Assembly (NCBI GenBank): GCA_933228895.1
Contig: OW121853.1
Location: 78,228,645-78,292,644, forward strand
Length of the DNA stretch: 64,000 nucleotides
Direction of reading: 5' to 3'
Source: Platycnemis pennipes
Lineage: Eukaryota; Arthropoda; Insecta; Odonata; Platycnemididae
Of the stretch, positions 43,660 to 55,909 are shown one piece after another (position 1 is the stretch's first letter; every line of letters starts with the position of its first letter). The translations under genes were made by a program, and so were the position numbers. The notes beneath the pieces were generated by a model, which made no database searches, was not told the DNA's origin, and saw nothing but the letters and a program-made list of their open reading frames with translations.

Positions 43660-43870
43660 TAATCTTAACCAAAGGCGCCTAGGGGTCCATCCCAAGTTTT
43701 AACGTCCCATACGACGGACGGAATACTGAACTCGAAGTGCTCTCAACAACGCACACCAGTAATGACCGGTTTAAAAATGAAACATATATCTGCCACTTTC
43801 GGGAATCGAGCCCGAACCCTCGGAATGTGAGGGTTCGATACCCACACACCGATCCCTCGAGAAGTCTTCC
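43660..43870 (-). mobile_element. SINE family A copy
   Basis: AAAGGCGCCTAGGGG, TTTTAACGTCCCATACGACG, GACGGAATACTGAACTCGAA, CACTTTCGGGAATCGAGCCC (inverted B box). Its right end keeps an inverted copy of CGAACCCTCGGAATG / GTGAGGGTTCG. Confidence 0.65.
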
Positions 43871-43874
43871 TTCG

Positions 43875-44160
43875 TGTATCGTTGCTCTCGATGAAAATGG
43901 TGTCACCTCTCGAAGAAAAGAAAACTTTTCGTCAGAATCATGGGCATATCCCCGAATGCCAAACACATATATACCAATGATGATAGTAAGTCACCAGGAA
44001 ATGATTTTTATGTAATTGAGAAAGGTAAAGCGTCGCTTTCACATTATCTTGACGGCGAACAACAAGAGGTTTTACATTCCAATCGACGAAATGAAGATAA
44101 TGGACTTAAAAGTGTTCCCCACAAAACGCGAGCAGTGATATAACAATGAAAAATCCATGC
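43875..44160. other. no gene recognised
   Basis: Unique; a possible SINE A trace at 44110-44165 (GTTCCCCACAAAACGCG, AATGAAAAATCCATGCTACC). Confidence 0.35.
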
Positions 44161-44164
44161 TACC

Positions 44165-44600
44165 GCACAACAGTCCTAAGATTGCTTTGACGGAGCCCTA
44201 CACTCAATTCTGCTATCGGCCAACCTCTTCATATTAACGTAATTTTTCTCTTTTAAATCCTTCTCAACTTGTTCCATATATCTCATACGCGACCTACCTT
44301 ATCCATTCTTTCCGTTCACTTTTCCCTCGACTATTGTCTTCATCGTGTCTTAAGATATGGCCGATTAAGTTGTCTCGTCTTCTTTTTCGAGTTTTCAGCA
44401 GACTTCTCTTTTCTCCCACTCTTCTTAAGGCTTCTTCGTTTGTCACTCGGTCGATACATTTTATCTCCATCATTCTTCGGAGGCACCACGCTTCCAACCT
44501 TGACTTCTCTGCTGCTGTTATCGTTCCCGCTTCGTAGCATGCTCCATTCGAATAATCCAATGAAATGTTTCCTCATTTCCACACTTGTATTTGCACATAT
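44165..44600 (-). mobile_element. RTE-type LINE, 3' fragment
   Basis: Minus-strand frame 44560-44294 reads EKSRLEAWCLRRMMEIKCID, RVTNEEALRRVGEKRSLLKT, RKRRRDNLIGHILRHDEDNS. In shifted frame it continues RMRYMEQVEKDLKEKNYVNM and KRLADSRIE to 44165. This is the fullest RTE-type C-terminal region here; the N-terminal domains are absent. Confidence 0.8.
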
Positions 44601-44604
44601 AAAT

Positions 44605-47580
44605 TATGACTCTATAAACACGTAATTATAATAAATAATATAAACTTTAATATAGGTACTATAATAGCATTAGTATCATAGCAGAGGTAAAGTAAATAAT
44701 ATATTTGACACTCTCCTATCAATATAGCGTATTTAGGGGTACACAGGTCGAGTCAGGCCGCTCGTTATTTCATTCAGGGGACGCAATAGCTCTAGAGATG
44801 GGGAAAAGGTGGACTCGGAAAGGTGAGGGTATGGCATGTGAGATAAGTAGACGCGAATCCTGCCTTAAAAGAGAGTCCCGTCCTTCATGCCACCGCCCCT
44901 GCCTCTCCTTTAACTCCCTCTCCTCGGCTTATCTCTCGCCTCAGGAAAGCCGCCTGTACGCTATCGGCCACAAGCACAAGGTGGTCTCGTCTCAACCTCT
45001 CCTTCCACACACATCCGTCTCCCTCCCGCAACCAGAAGCGAGTATAGGCCCACGAGCACAAGCCTCGATGCCGGAGGGTTTAAATCAACCCATCCGCCAC
45101 CACTCGACAGGGCACTCTTGGCCCCAAAAACCGGTGAAATACGGGGAAGGGCAAAAATATCGCCAGGCGAACGACACACTGCGACGAATTGGAAGGGGAG
45201 ACGGCAAGGGAATAGGAGGAAATATAAAGCTTTGGCTGCCTCTTTCGCAGTCAAGATCCACACGGATGGGCCTGTCGTCAGGTTCCCTCGATTTAGAGCC
45301 AAATTAACCCTTGCGCAAAGATATCAGATTGCCACCGCATATTCTTGCAAGCATAAATTGTAAAGGGACTAGATGTACAAGTATCCAAGTTGAGGCGTCA
45401 TCACAAGAATTCCATCGATAAAATCAGGTCTTCGAACTACTTGAGTAATTTTCTCTCATCTTCCAATCACGCATAGCACTAAAGTTTTTTAATTGCTCAC
45501 AGAAATGTAAAAGTAGCCAAAGAAAACCCATAGGTTCAACCACATTAAGAGGGATAAAAACCGATTACTCTACCGAACACAAATACATACCCAGAATTCT
45601 TGAAATGCTGATGCAGAAAGGTGAGAAAAGAGTTCCAAGGAATTCCACAGGAGTATTATTATAACATTGAAAATGTGTCAAACATATATTGGTCAAATAT
45701 TATGATCTTATTCTAAAATCAAAAGTTTATACAACAGGAAGAGCCCTTTGATCCGCAGCCGATCCTTTAATGCACACACGTATGTTTTCTGATGCGAATA
45801 ATGCATTTAATTCAGCGGCCTACGAACGCGCATAAGTCGAAATGTTCGCCACTAATGCATAGGTCACACGTTCACATCAATTTCTGGCGAGCCGTTTCCA
45901 AAGACAACGGATTTTTTCAACTAATAAACACACGTTTCACGCTTCGAGGGACTTAACCTTTACATGCAGGAAAAAGTAAATTCCAAGCGATTGCAGCTAA
46001 TTAGCATTTAGCTACATACCTATATCAATAAACTTGTCCAAACAACTATCAATTGTCTACCTTCCCAGGGATGCAACAGAATAATTTTCACCCGTGACTG
46101 ATATCCTGGACTCAAAACAAAGAGTAGGCTAATTCCGACACCGGGTTTATCACCAATCTCGCCCCATTACTTCCCATTCCAATGATTTTAACATCTCCTT
46201 CCAGTTTGAGGCGCAAGTCGATGTGGAACCTACCTACTTGAAAGCACTGATGATGATAATTAATCCACCGCATACTCCACTATGTCAGGGTGATTGATTG
46301 ATTAGTTCAGAGTGAGATTTAATCACTCGCATATTCCTTCACTGCGCCGGATTATTCACAAAACAACCTGACTCGTTGACATAAAGCTTTAACATTCATG
46401 CCAGAGGTAAACACAGGAAAACTCCATCATTATTCGTGTTCTATCGGTTATGGTAAATTTAGATGGTCAGAGAACTTCCCCTCACACAACCTCTTCATCT
46501 TTTACATCTAAATCTATATAATACCCTGACGTCCTTCGCAATAGGTAGAAATTATACCGTTGTTTCAGTTTTTGAGGTAAAGCTAAGTAATTTCTTGTTT
46601 ATCGTCACCTCTCTTGGAAAAATAGGTGAATACGTAGCAGCCTTCTGTAAAACTACAGTATACCTAGCCATTCTCAGCGGCCGTAAGGAAGAAAATAAAC
46701 CTCCCATTTACCAAAATCGCGTCGAAAAGTCAGGGGCTAATGATGTTACGAACCTTCACGAACGAGGGCAAAAGTTGACGGAGTGCTTAACCCAACGCTG
46801 CGCATCACAAAGGATACGATATTCGAATTTGCGCGATGGAAGGTAATCCCATATCGTGTTGAAACCAAGTGAACTTTGATCCTTTCTGAGATCAGCCAAT
46901 TTCCGAGCTTCTTAAATGGCGCGTGCGGTCGCAACGCCGCCGCGAGGTGAAATTTGCTTCGGGAGGGCACGTCATCATGGTTCGCTGGGCACGTAAGTTT
47001 TGGGAAATAACCCAATACTTCACAAAGTGCACCTATTGAGTTTCGCCCCACGAAAAGCTTAACATAATCGCGTACACGAGACATGGGCGTAATAACGTTT
47101 TCGTCAACTTCGCGGTTGGATTCAAAACGAGATTATCCCCTCTCATGAATCGAACACAGTTTTATGTGCACGTGCACGAGTGCATCAGCATGGAAGCATC
47201 TAGCATTTAAATTAGACCTTTCATTTATGATACATGAAACAAATTTTATAATTATTAATATTCTAATTCTATTTTCAATGCGGTCCAGCATGCTGGAACG
47301 ATTTACGAGGGCGAGCTCACATAGCGTACCTATGTGTTTGATAACAAAATGAAACATGAATTATCACGAGCCTTTGTTTAAGCCAGTATGAAAATTAGAG
47401 TCGGAGCAGAATTAACGAATAAGTAATCTCGTTAAAATCGAACCAAATAATCTGTATTTACGCGGCCTAAGCCAAATATAATTCCTCCTAAAAGTGAGAG
47501 CGTATTGTAAATTTCATGACTACTTTGTATCCATGATTAAATTAGCAATTAGGTTTCTAAATTTGGAGTAAAATCAGTAC
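44605..47580. other. no gene recognised; GC-rich patch
   Basis: 44740-45320 is GC-rich with a 200-codon plus-strand frame and a 113-codon minus-strand frame over it, both motif-free. 46497-46530 (ACATCTAAATCTATATAATACCCTG) may be a trace of a CR1-type tail, minus strand. The rest is unique. Confidence 0.4.
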
Positions 47581-47584
47581 AGTA

Positions 47585-47790
47585 TTGCCAACCATGCAAG
47601 CTAGGTTGGTAGCGTGCCTGACTGCAACCCACAAGTCGCGAGTTCAAATTTCACCCATGGCATGAATTTTGTAGGTGTATATTAGAAGTTTGGGATTAGG
47701 TTAGATGGTGCGACATAACATTGCCTACTGAACTGTTCATCACAGCTCTGATAAGTTTTCTCCGCTTTCAGTACGATTTTTTCTGCTTAG
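47585..47790 (+). mobile_element. tRNA-derived SINE, family B
   Basis: Head: GGTTGGTAGCGTGCCTGACT (A box) and GCGAGTTCAAATTTCACCC (B box). Body: GGCATGAATTTTGTAGGTGT and GGTTAGATGGTGCGACATAA. The A box is better kept than in the copies at 12635 and 41090. Confidence 0.65.
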
Positions 47791-47794
47791 TAAA

Positions 47795-48953
47795 ACTTAT
47801 CTTTAAATAGTGAGTAATTTCCAGAATGAATTTAATGATATTTTGTAGAAACCTACTAGTCCATTCAACGAAGGTGAAATAGGGGAAAAAAATCGTGTAG
47901 TCGCAAATTTTTGCACAGTGGTAGGGTCGAGTCTCATACACAACCCACTAAAACCCCCGCCGGTAGGGGGTGAGCGGGGGGTGGGGGGGCGTTTAAAGGT
48001 CACTTTTTTACGTTTTTCTGGAATAACTCGAAAACCGCGGCCTCTAGCAAAACAATATTACATACTAAAATTAAACTACATACAATTTGCTACAAAAAAG
48101 GTCCTTATAATATTTTATGTAGGATGAATAGTTTACGAGATACAGGGGATGGAAAACTCGCAATTTAAAAAAAAATGTTTTTTAAGTGTATTAAATCAAC
48201 GTTTAATGCTAAATAAACCCAAAAATAATACAAAATTACAATACTTATTGAAAAGAAACAACTTACTCGGGGGAAATATCATCTCTATACGGGAAATCAC
48301 ATTTCGACTCACAAATGCGAATCCAAAAAGAGATATCTTCGTTAGCCGAGGTATTATCCCTATATACCGATGTGGATGGATGACAGAGGGAAGAAAAAAA
48401 GTCTCTCCACCTATGGAGGGGACGGGAGGGACACAACTAAGAACGACGACGAAAATAATATCGCGAGAAATGACACGAAATGGAGGGATAGAGGGGAAAA
48501 ATTGAACCGCTCGGTCCGTCGGCGGGTGTTGTTTACTGGTTGCCAAGGACGACGGCGCAGACTTGGACCGGAAGAGGAGGAAGTGCGCTCGGGGGATCCA
48601 CTCTCATCCTTCACCGCTGCAGACCACTCACCCTTCTTCCGCCACTCCCCCGTAATGAACTTCGTTATCGGGCCCACTGAATGGCCCGAACGGGCATGGG
48701 CCTCCAGAGAGTCCCGCGCCCTCTCGAAAACCACCACAGAACAGAAAGGGGTCCGATTGAGAGGCCATGCTTTCTGCCCACACTCTTCCCAAGTGCGCCC
48801 CACACACAAAGAGGTGGAAGCCGAGAAAGATGAAAAGAGAGCCTACTCTTTCCCTCTCTCCTCTCTTTTTTACGAGGAGCGCTTTTGATGAGAGGGCGAC
48901 CGGGGCATGGCACGATATTTCGATTCACTCACTCATGGTAGCAAGGAGAAAAA
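47795..48953. other. no gene recognised; G-rich and GC-rich parts
   Basis: 47950-47990 is G-rich on the plus strand. 48380-48900 is GC-rich with motif-free frames of up to 172 codons on both strands. Confidence 0.4.
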
Positions 48954-48954
48954 A

Positions 48955-49100
48955 CTGTTTCGTAAGATTCCACAGTTTATTCAACCAAAGACCTAGGTTT
49001 CGATTGCAGTACGATCATCTTCAAGATGAAGACCTTGAATATGATTGTACTATCTACAATCGAAACTTGGGTCGGTGTCTGAATAAAGTTTCGTTCTTTT
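48955..49100. repeat. inverted dimer with GAAAC motifs
   Basis: Two arms of about 65-70 bp, roughly 70 percent complementary, meet near CATCTTCAAGATGAAG (49017-49032). Read outward the right arm gives GATTGTA/TACAATC hairpin, CGAAAC, TTGGGTC and GAATAAAG; the left arm gives GCAATCGAAACCTAGGTC and TTGAATAAAC. Same plan as 24923-25106. Confidence 0.65.
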
Positions 49101-49104
49101 TCTC

Positions 49105-51285
49105 AAATATGAACGAATTAAGTTAAGAAGCATTAAATAGCAATGTCTTGTCTTTACTATTAAATAGGTATATTCGCAATTCCCGTATTAAATTGAACAT
49201 TAATGAACGATGTAGGATATTTCAAGCCTGCCGCGTGAACGGCGGTGAAATTCACATTAATTGTTAATAGTATTAATAGTATAATAAGTATTTCGCGGGA
49301 AGAGTCCAATCGTGTCTCCAAAGAGACGGAATACTTCAGTAACTAGTAGAGGCCTGCACACGGTCGCAAAATACGGGCGAGGGTCGCCCGCCCTTGTGCG
49401 AGAGATAAAGAGAGAGGCACAACCCGAAGACATTTTTTCTTTTTTGCGGACTTTTCCGAAGTGTCACGTATGTGGCCTTAACGGAGAAATGGCCGAGAAG
49501 AAGCGGTCACCCGTCGTCTGCTGGGCGGGCGACCGCCTCCATCCATGGATGGGCAACGAGTACAAAACCAAAAGTGCTTGAGTTCTATAAATATTTTCAC
49601 ATAAAGGGTAAAAATGGATTAAAATTACATAAACACAAAAATATTATGAAGTATTCTTTTTCAAGCAGTATGTCTCTGAAAATGATTATTGATTATCTTA
49701 TCTTACCATTGAGCAATGCAATGTAAGTGGTAAATTAAGAACCGGAACCGAGAATCGGAACCGAGAACCGAAGTTAAGAACCGAACCGGAACCGAAAAAA
49801 AGTGGAACCGACCCATCCCTAGTTAATACATTACAAAATTCACCTGGACCGGGATTTTTTTCTCATGGCAATTAATGTGAACTAATCAACGATGGTTTTA
49901 TCTCGAATAAAGTAAAAGAATGAGCTCTGGGTACCCTATAAGGTGTCCTTCATAGACATCTGGGTCACAAAGTTTTAGCACGGAAAGAATCTACCCTACC
50001 TCCAAACACTTTGGAGAAATAATTACTGATAAAAACTTGATTGGATAGCGAATGATGAAAAGGGGAAGACTAATAATATTAAGGGAGTGCGCTCTAAATG
50101 GCTGCGAGGGGCAGAGAGTTTCCGAGAGAGAGCGATGTTCTGTAGCTAACCCGCCAGTCATCGCTGAGCCTCTCGGACTCATCTGCAGATCCCCGCTACG
50201 ACGTATGCATAACCTCGAGTGCAAAATTAACTTCGAGGACGGGGTGAGAGAACACCAAACACGCCCAAGGATAAACAAGCCAATTAACGGCCAAAGTGGT
50301 CCTTTATGACTTGGAAAACTTTACGTTAAATGTAGCTGTCATCATAATCACACCCTCTATTTGAAACCCAAAATGCACTCAAATGATGAATGCGTACCTA
50401 CTATAAACGAAATCGAGAGACGGGAAATAGGAAGACTATCTAAAAATAAGAGTGACAAGAAAACAACAGCACAAAATATACAATAATAATTCCGAATGTT
50501 TCCGTGTACTTCGGCAAAAAGAATGAGCCCGAGCTGCATATTCTTGACTAGTCTATAAGTTATTTTTGTATACTACTTGCTATGCATGTCCCGTCGATGC
50601 GCCCTTATGCCTGGCGAACGCAAATGAAATAAGAGTTTTCAAAATATATGAAATAAAATATTACATCGAAACCTACCGGACCAGAGAGAAAAATTCATTC
50701 TAATAAATATTAAAAGATTATTTACGTTCAATCAACATTAATTTATTTCCAAACTAACCCAGATCCTTCAGGCATAAATCCCACATGCATATTGATCAAC
50801 CAATAACATGTGAGTCATCATCCGGCACTTGTCTCTTGTCGGAACCCATGAATGAACAAAAACCGTTGCCGAAAAGAGAATATTTGAACAATTTCATTAG
50901 CGGTGAGGATGAGTGGATGATGAAGATCAATTGAGATCAATTACATAAAGAATAAGTTTTAAGAAGGATGGGAGAAAGAAGTAATATTGCGAAAATTCGT
51001 AAACAAAAACAAAACATCGGGTACATATAAAGACGGTTTTGGGAAGACAACCCGAAGGGAATGGGAAGAATTGTAATAGTAAGACTTATTTATGGTGAGA
51101 CATATGAGGCGTTCAGAATACAAGTGAAGTAAGTCCATATTAATTGCTTTCGGGATATTTGAGGTTAAAGAGATAAATGAGAAAAAAAATCTACGCATGT
51201 TTTACAAATCTTAATCTGGGTAATATGGGGCAAGTTCCCGAGAATACTTGAGTCTCTTCTACTATATGAAGCGAAAGATGTTTAA
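49105..51285. other. unique sequence with GAACCG-rich tract
   Basis: No gene recognised. 49738-49812 consists of variants of GAACCG. 49310-49570 and 50080-50240 are GC-richer. Frames up to 95 codons are motif-free. Confidence 0.45.
49738..49812. repeat. GAACCG simple repeat, imperfect
   Basis: About ten imperfect units of GAACCG and its variants (GGAACCGAGAAT, GAACCGAAGTTA). Old microsatellite-like tract. Confidence 0.75.
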
Positions 51286-51539
51286 AAAGAGAATTATATA
51301 AGCATGAAGAGGTAGGTTACTAAAAGAAGCAGATGAAGAGCTGCCTCAAGCCAATTTTAAGTTTGAGGACTAGTGATGATTATGATCTCGGACAGTGGAG
51401 CATTCTTCAATAAAACCTATCAATCAGAATATTGACCCGTAGCGCGGGAGGTCAGCGAACAGCTAGCTATTCGAAGGACATCAGTAAGGATTGCCTACAT
51501 ACCCACAGGAACCGGGTTCGTAACTCAATAGAGATTTCT

Positions 51540-51760
51540 TTGGATCCCAACTTGGATGCCGTGTGGTGGGCAATCCAAGTTCAGTACTTCGCCCGTCGGA
51601 TAGGACGTTAAGCTGTGTTCTCGTAATCTAGGCGATGCCGGATTTCTCCCCTCGACTTTTCTTCCTTATCCTTCTGTTCCCATCCTTAGAGCATTCCAGC
51701 CAGTCTGAGGAGCCCGCAAGTGCGGAACAGACTTGTAAGCAAAGATGAGATGAGGGATAT
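51540..51760 (+). mobile_element. SINE family A, opposite orientation
   Basis: Reverse complement of the usual order: GGATCCCAACTTGG, TTCAGTACTTCGCCCGTCGG, ATAGGACGTTAAGC, GGCGATGCCGGATTTCTCCC. The tRNA-like head is largely lost. The stretch after 51660 may be the rest of the family's 3' part. Confidence 0.6.
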
Positions 51761-51774
51761 CAAGTGGCTCGTGG

Positions 51775-53055
51775 CATAGAAAAAAGAAATTCACGTGACA
51801 TTCTCAAGTCTCATCACAGAGACCGCCTACGACAGTAACCGAGGGGAAGGGAGGCTTGTCAAATCAATTAAGTTCCCGTTAGAAAAATTATGACCCACAC
51901 ACACACATACGTACCCAACCACGCAAAGACAACTTTGTACAAATACGCGAAAGAGAATATAGAAAGCCATAGTGGAACCGCAAGAGTAGAAAGGCCAAAA
52001 ACACAGACTCCGAAGCACTATTTCTTCCCCGCAAAATATTTGTGCCACCACAAATATTTGAAAATTGTTTACGAGGAGATCATCCACAAATATTTCATCA
52101 TAGCTTTGGAAAAAAAACCATTTTTCCACAGCTGATCTCCTGTCAAACGGGACACAGATATGGGAGAAAACGTTCCGGAACAGATATTAAAGCCTTGAAT
52201 ATTCATCACGAGGAGCATGAATGAAATCAAGCGTGATAATCCAAAGAGAATAATTAGATTTCAATGCGTATTCTCCGCGGCACGCCGGGTTACATTATTC
52301 AAGGCGCTGAAATATTAAACGCCCGTCGCCAATTAAATGAAACAATACGCTTCCCCAGGAAAATCGTAACCTTAATTTTTTATCGCTTTCGAGCGAAAAA
52401 AAATTACATACCCCCGGTCAAAAATAATTAGGATTGGGCATCATTAATCAAATCCCGCAGATCCGAGCCCAATTATCTCATCCGATTAGTTCCCACAGGG
52501 TTTTAATTGAATTTCGAGGGAGGCGGAGCCGAACCCTCATTCCCTAGGGAATCCATCCATCCACGTTTACATATTTTGAATCAGGGACTGCCTATCATCC
52601 CTTCCCCCACCTTTTCAATCCGACGGCGTGCGATGCCATGGTGCCGCCAATTTGAGCAATTTCCGAATCTGGAATAGGGTTTTAAAGTCCGCATCAAAAA
52701 CCAAGGTTACTTCGTTTTATCGATTGATTATCCCCCCGTGAATAATAGCCGTCGACGCAACGGAATACGTCCTCAGGATTTGAAGAACGACCATGCCTTT
52801 CAGATCAGCATTCCTCTCCAAACGTAGCAATGACTTAGATAGTTTTAAATTCTCTATCCTTAACCAATGCCAAATTTTATGAGCTTAGAATGTTCCATAA
52901 GACATCCGAGACATTTGAGAGCCATTTAAGAAGAGAGTTGAAAAAATTAATATTCACCCGAGGTTGAATATTTGGGGGAGGTGAACGATAACTAAGGTCA
53001 TTGGCACCATCAAGGATAGATGGGTATTTGGGTAGAGTTAGGGATATCTAGGGAG
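51775..53055. other. no gene recognised
   Basis: Unique; short (CA)n at 51896-51908. 52250-52700 is composed of non-repetitive sequence with homopolymer-poor, mixed composition that could be conserved non-coding DNA, but the sequence alone cannot show that. Confidence 0.35.
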
Positions 53056-53059
53056 ACAA

Positions 53060-53290
53060 GGAAGGGTGGAGAGAAACACGGCATCGGCATTAGCCTGCTG
53101 TTAACAAAAGGCGCCTAGGGGACAACGGTTTAACGTCCGATCCGACGGAAGGAGCACTGCACTCGAAATGTACTCAACTCAGCATTTAAGTAGGGACCCG
53201 TACACCACTGAAATATCATCCATCGCTGGGATTCGAACCCGGGCACTCCGAAATGGAGGGCAGTACACCAGTCCGTACCCCATATGAGCA
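53060..53290 (-). mobile_element. SINE family A copy, near full length
   Basis: Landmarks in order: GGAGAGAAACACGGCATCGG, CATTAGCCTGCTGTTAAC, AAAGGCGCCTAGGGG, TTTAACGTCCGATCCGACGG, CACCACTGAAATATC, CTGGGATTCGAACCCGGGC (inverted perfect B box, 53229-53239), GGAGGGCAGTACACCAGTCC. Best copy for defining the family. Confidence 0.75.
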
Positions 53291-53294
53291 ATAA

Positions 53295-54678
53295 CCCGTA
53301 TGTCTTTAAGGTTACTCGCTGGAAGAATACGGATGTAAATATTATTTTTGAAAGGTTTAGTTTTTTCCGGTAATAAATTGTTTGTTATTTTCTCCGAAAA
53401 TCCACCGGGTCACTTCTCGATTTCTGACTCAGCCACCTTTCTCAGGGCGTCTTCTGCCATGATCTCGCTCAACCTGGTGGATTTCCCAAGAAAATAGCAC
53501 ACATTTATTTTCATTTTTGTAGTTTTATTGGATTACAAACAGGAAGTTACTCGACATAGGTATGATTCGTTGACCATCTCTTTTATATTTCGCACATTTT
53601 AAATGCTCTTCATCTCACCCTATTTCCCCGTTCGATTCGGCAAATATCCTGATTTTCCTCCCATTTTCTCCCTTCCGTAGAACTCAACTTTTCTTAAAGG
53701 CCTTATCATGCGATTGCATTTAATTACCTGATCCATCCACGTATCCGTGTCTTCCTAACAAGACCCAACAGAAATTTTTTTTCGCCCTCTTTATCGTCAC
53801 CATGCCCTTTCAATTCAAAACACACTGTACATTTGCAATACCAGCAGAAAATCTGTCCCTCACCCGCTTATCTAATTAGATTCCTATATTTTCGTTCCAT
53901 GTAATTCGTTAACAACAAGTGAAAATACATTTGTTTGGAAGTAAGTATAGGCGAGAAGTAAGAAAAACCTATTTTTGATTGCGTAAAGAAAATACGTTAA
54001 TTTTATCTTAAAAAACATAAAATTACTGTTTTTAAGATATATATTGAAAGATAAAAATGAAAGAAATTTAAGAAATCAGTCTTTTAGTCATTCTAGAGTC
54101 AATTTAATCACTGTACTTAAAATGATTAAGTCTGATAAAAATATTTTCAAACCATCTTCTCGTGCTGGAAAAAATTGGTTAGTAATCGGAAAATTGATTA
54201 GTAAGCGTATATTTCTTCATAAGTCTTCGTTTTTAGAAATTCACCATTCGTTTGAGAAGTTTAGGGCATGCTTTCTAGGAGAGATGTGAATTTTAACGAT
54301 GTGACTACTAATTTCATTTTTTGCTAACGAAGTCGCAATCCAGCCTCATTAAGGTTGACCTGACCTAAATGTGGTCAACTTGGCGCAGGTGGGTGTTTGG
54401 GCCATGCCACACAAATTATTTCAAATTATGAAAAAACATTTTCCAGGCACATACCCGATCATGCCAGCCTCTGCGATATCACCAAAAAACACTGTGAATG
54501 CTCCCACATAGTAACTCCTAATCAAATCCTTTGCCTATCTGACCCTTTGTCTCCCTACCATTGTATGTATCTAATGTTCATAAAGAAGGAACTTTCTTAA
54601 TGGCTGTTCGAGAACAAAGAGGTTGAGTTTTTATTTTAAAGGAATGAGTGAATGTTTCTTTTGTTAACATAGAGTGAT
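53295..54678. other. no gene recognised
   Basis: AT-rich unique sequence. Frames at 54044-54289 and 54397-54600 have no motif. Confidence 0.4.
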
Positions 54679-54680
54679 GA

Positions 54681-54858
54681 TGCATCTACATCTACATCTA
54701 CACGATACCCTGCAAGCCACCGTGAGGGTGTGTGGCAGGGGGTGAATATCACCAACACACTACCTACACGCAAACAAGCAACCATAGTGTCTCACTCGAC
54801 CAGATTGCTAGTATCTACAGCATTTAAGGGATCAATAAATGCATCATGCACCACAGAC
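54681..54858 (-). mobile_element. CR1-type LINE, 3' untranslated end
   Basis: Starts with the inverted tail GCATCTACATCTACATCTAC, then CCCTGCAAGCCACCGTGAGG, GTGTGTGGCAGGGGGTGAAT, and aligns over about 170 bp with the reverse complement of 39935-40123, including TAAATGCATCATGCACCA. Confidence 0.8.
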
Positions 54859-54859
54859 A

Positions 54860-55440
54860 ACTCCAAAATACTTCCCAAACAAATAATGATGATTGAAACA
54901 CTTCCTCTGTTTTTGTTATATCCCATTTCTTAATTGTTTATTTATTTTTAGTAAGATTGTTTCCACCATAAATTCGCATAGTAAGATTTATAATTTGCAG
55001 AGCAGAGTCTATATGTTGTTGTTACCATTTTTCATTTTATGACGTTTTTGACGTCACAAAGAAGAGTCGGTTCCTCGAACAGGATGTATCCTATGGGAAA
55101 ACTATATTCCTTGAATATGCCATGCATTGTTCAACTTTGTTAAAAGAATTTATTTAAGGAGAGATTTTGTATGTATACATACTAAAACAAGGAATAAGTA
55201 AATAAATAAATTTCACAGGCAGTATTTTATGCATGTCGTTTCTCAAACGCAGTAAGCTTTTATAATAATATGAGTTCCTGCTATTACCTTGTCACCAATT
55301 CAACTAGCAGGATTCCATGAAGGCCAATTATGACAGTTAACATCACCTAGATGCTGAATATTGATTGTCGAAGTTACTGTAGACGTTAAGAAGAAAGGAA
55401 TTACCACTGAGACCACTAAATCTCAATTTGTATAACATTC
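54860..55440. other. no feature recognised
   Basis: AT-rich unique sequence. Confidence 0.4.
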
Positions 55441-55444
55441 TCTT

Positions 55445-55905
55445 TGAACTTGGAAGTCAGGAAACACATCCTTAGAACTCGCATCTGGAGCATGTTTCTT
55501 TATGGCAGTGAGGCAAGGACTACGACAGCTGTAGTGAATGGAAGGCTGGAAGCATTCGTAATGCGGTGCTGCGAGAGAATGATGAAAATGGTTCCACCGA
55601 GTGACTAACGACGAACTCTTAAGAAGAGTGGAACAAAAGAGAAGTCTGAAGAAAACTTTGAAGAGAAGACGGGACAACTTAATTGGCAATATCTTGAGAC
55701 ATGATGACCTGATGAAGACAATTGTAGGGGGTCAAATGAATAGGAAGAATGGAAACTGAAGAAATCGTATGAGATATACGGATTAAGTAATTAAGGATAT
55801 GAAAGACAACAATTGTGCAAATATGAATAGGTTAGCCGATAGGAGCATCTAGTGCAGAACTGGGTCGAACTAATATCAGGATTAGTCACCCATGATGATG
55901 ACCAT
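55445..55905 (+). mobile_element. RTE-type LINE, 3' fragment
   Basis: Reads LEVRKHILRTRIWSMFLYGS, EARTTTAVVNGRLEAFVMRC, CERMMKM; shifted frames then give HRVTNDELLRRVEQKRSLKK, RRRDNLIGNILRHDDLMKTI. Corresponds residue by residue to the block pattern of the copies at 44165 and 20931. Ends near CATGATGATGACC at 55888-55902. Confidence 0.75.
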
Positions 55906-55909
55906 GCAC

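Noticed and set aside
44705..45307. 200-codon plus-strand open frame
   Set aside because: Same reason: GC-rich patch with overlapping antisense frame, and no recognisable motif.
48370..48888. 172-codon plus-strand frame and 132-codon minus-strand frame
   Set aside because: Overlapping frames on both strands in GC-rich sequence; no family resemblance.
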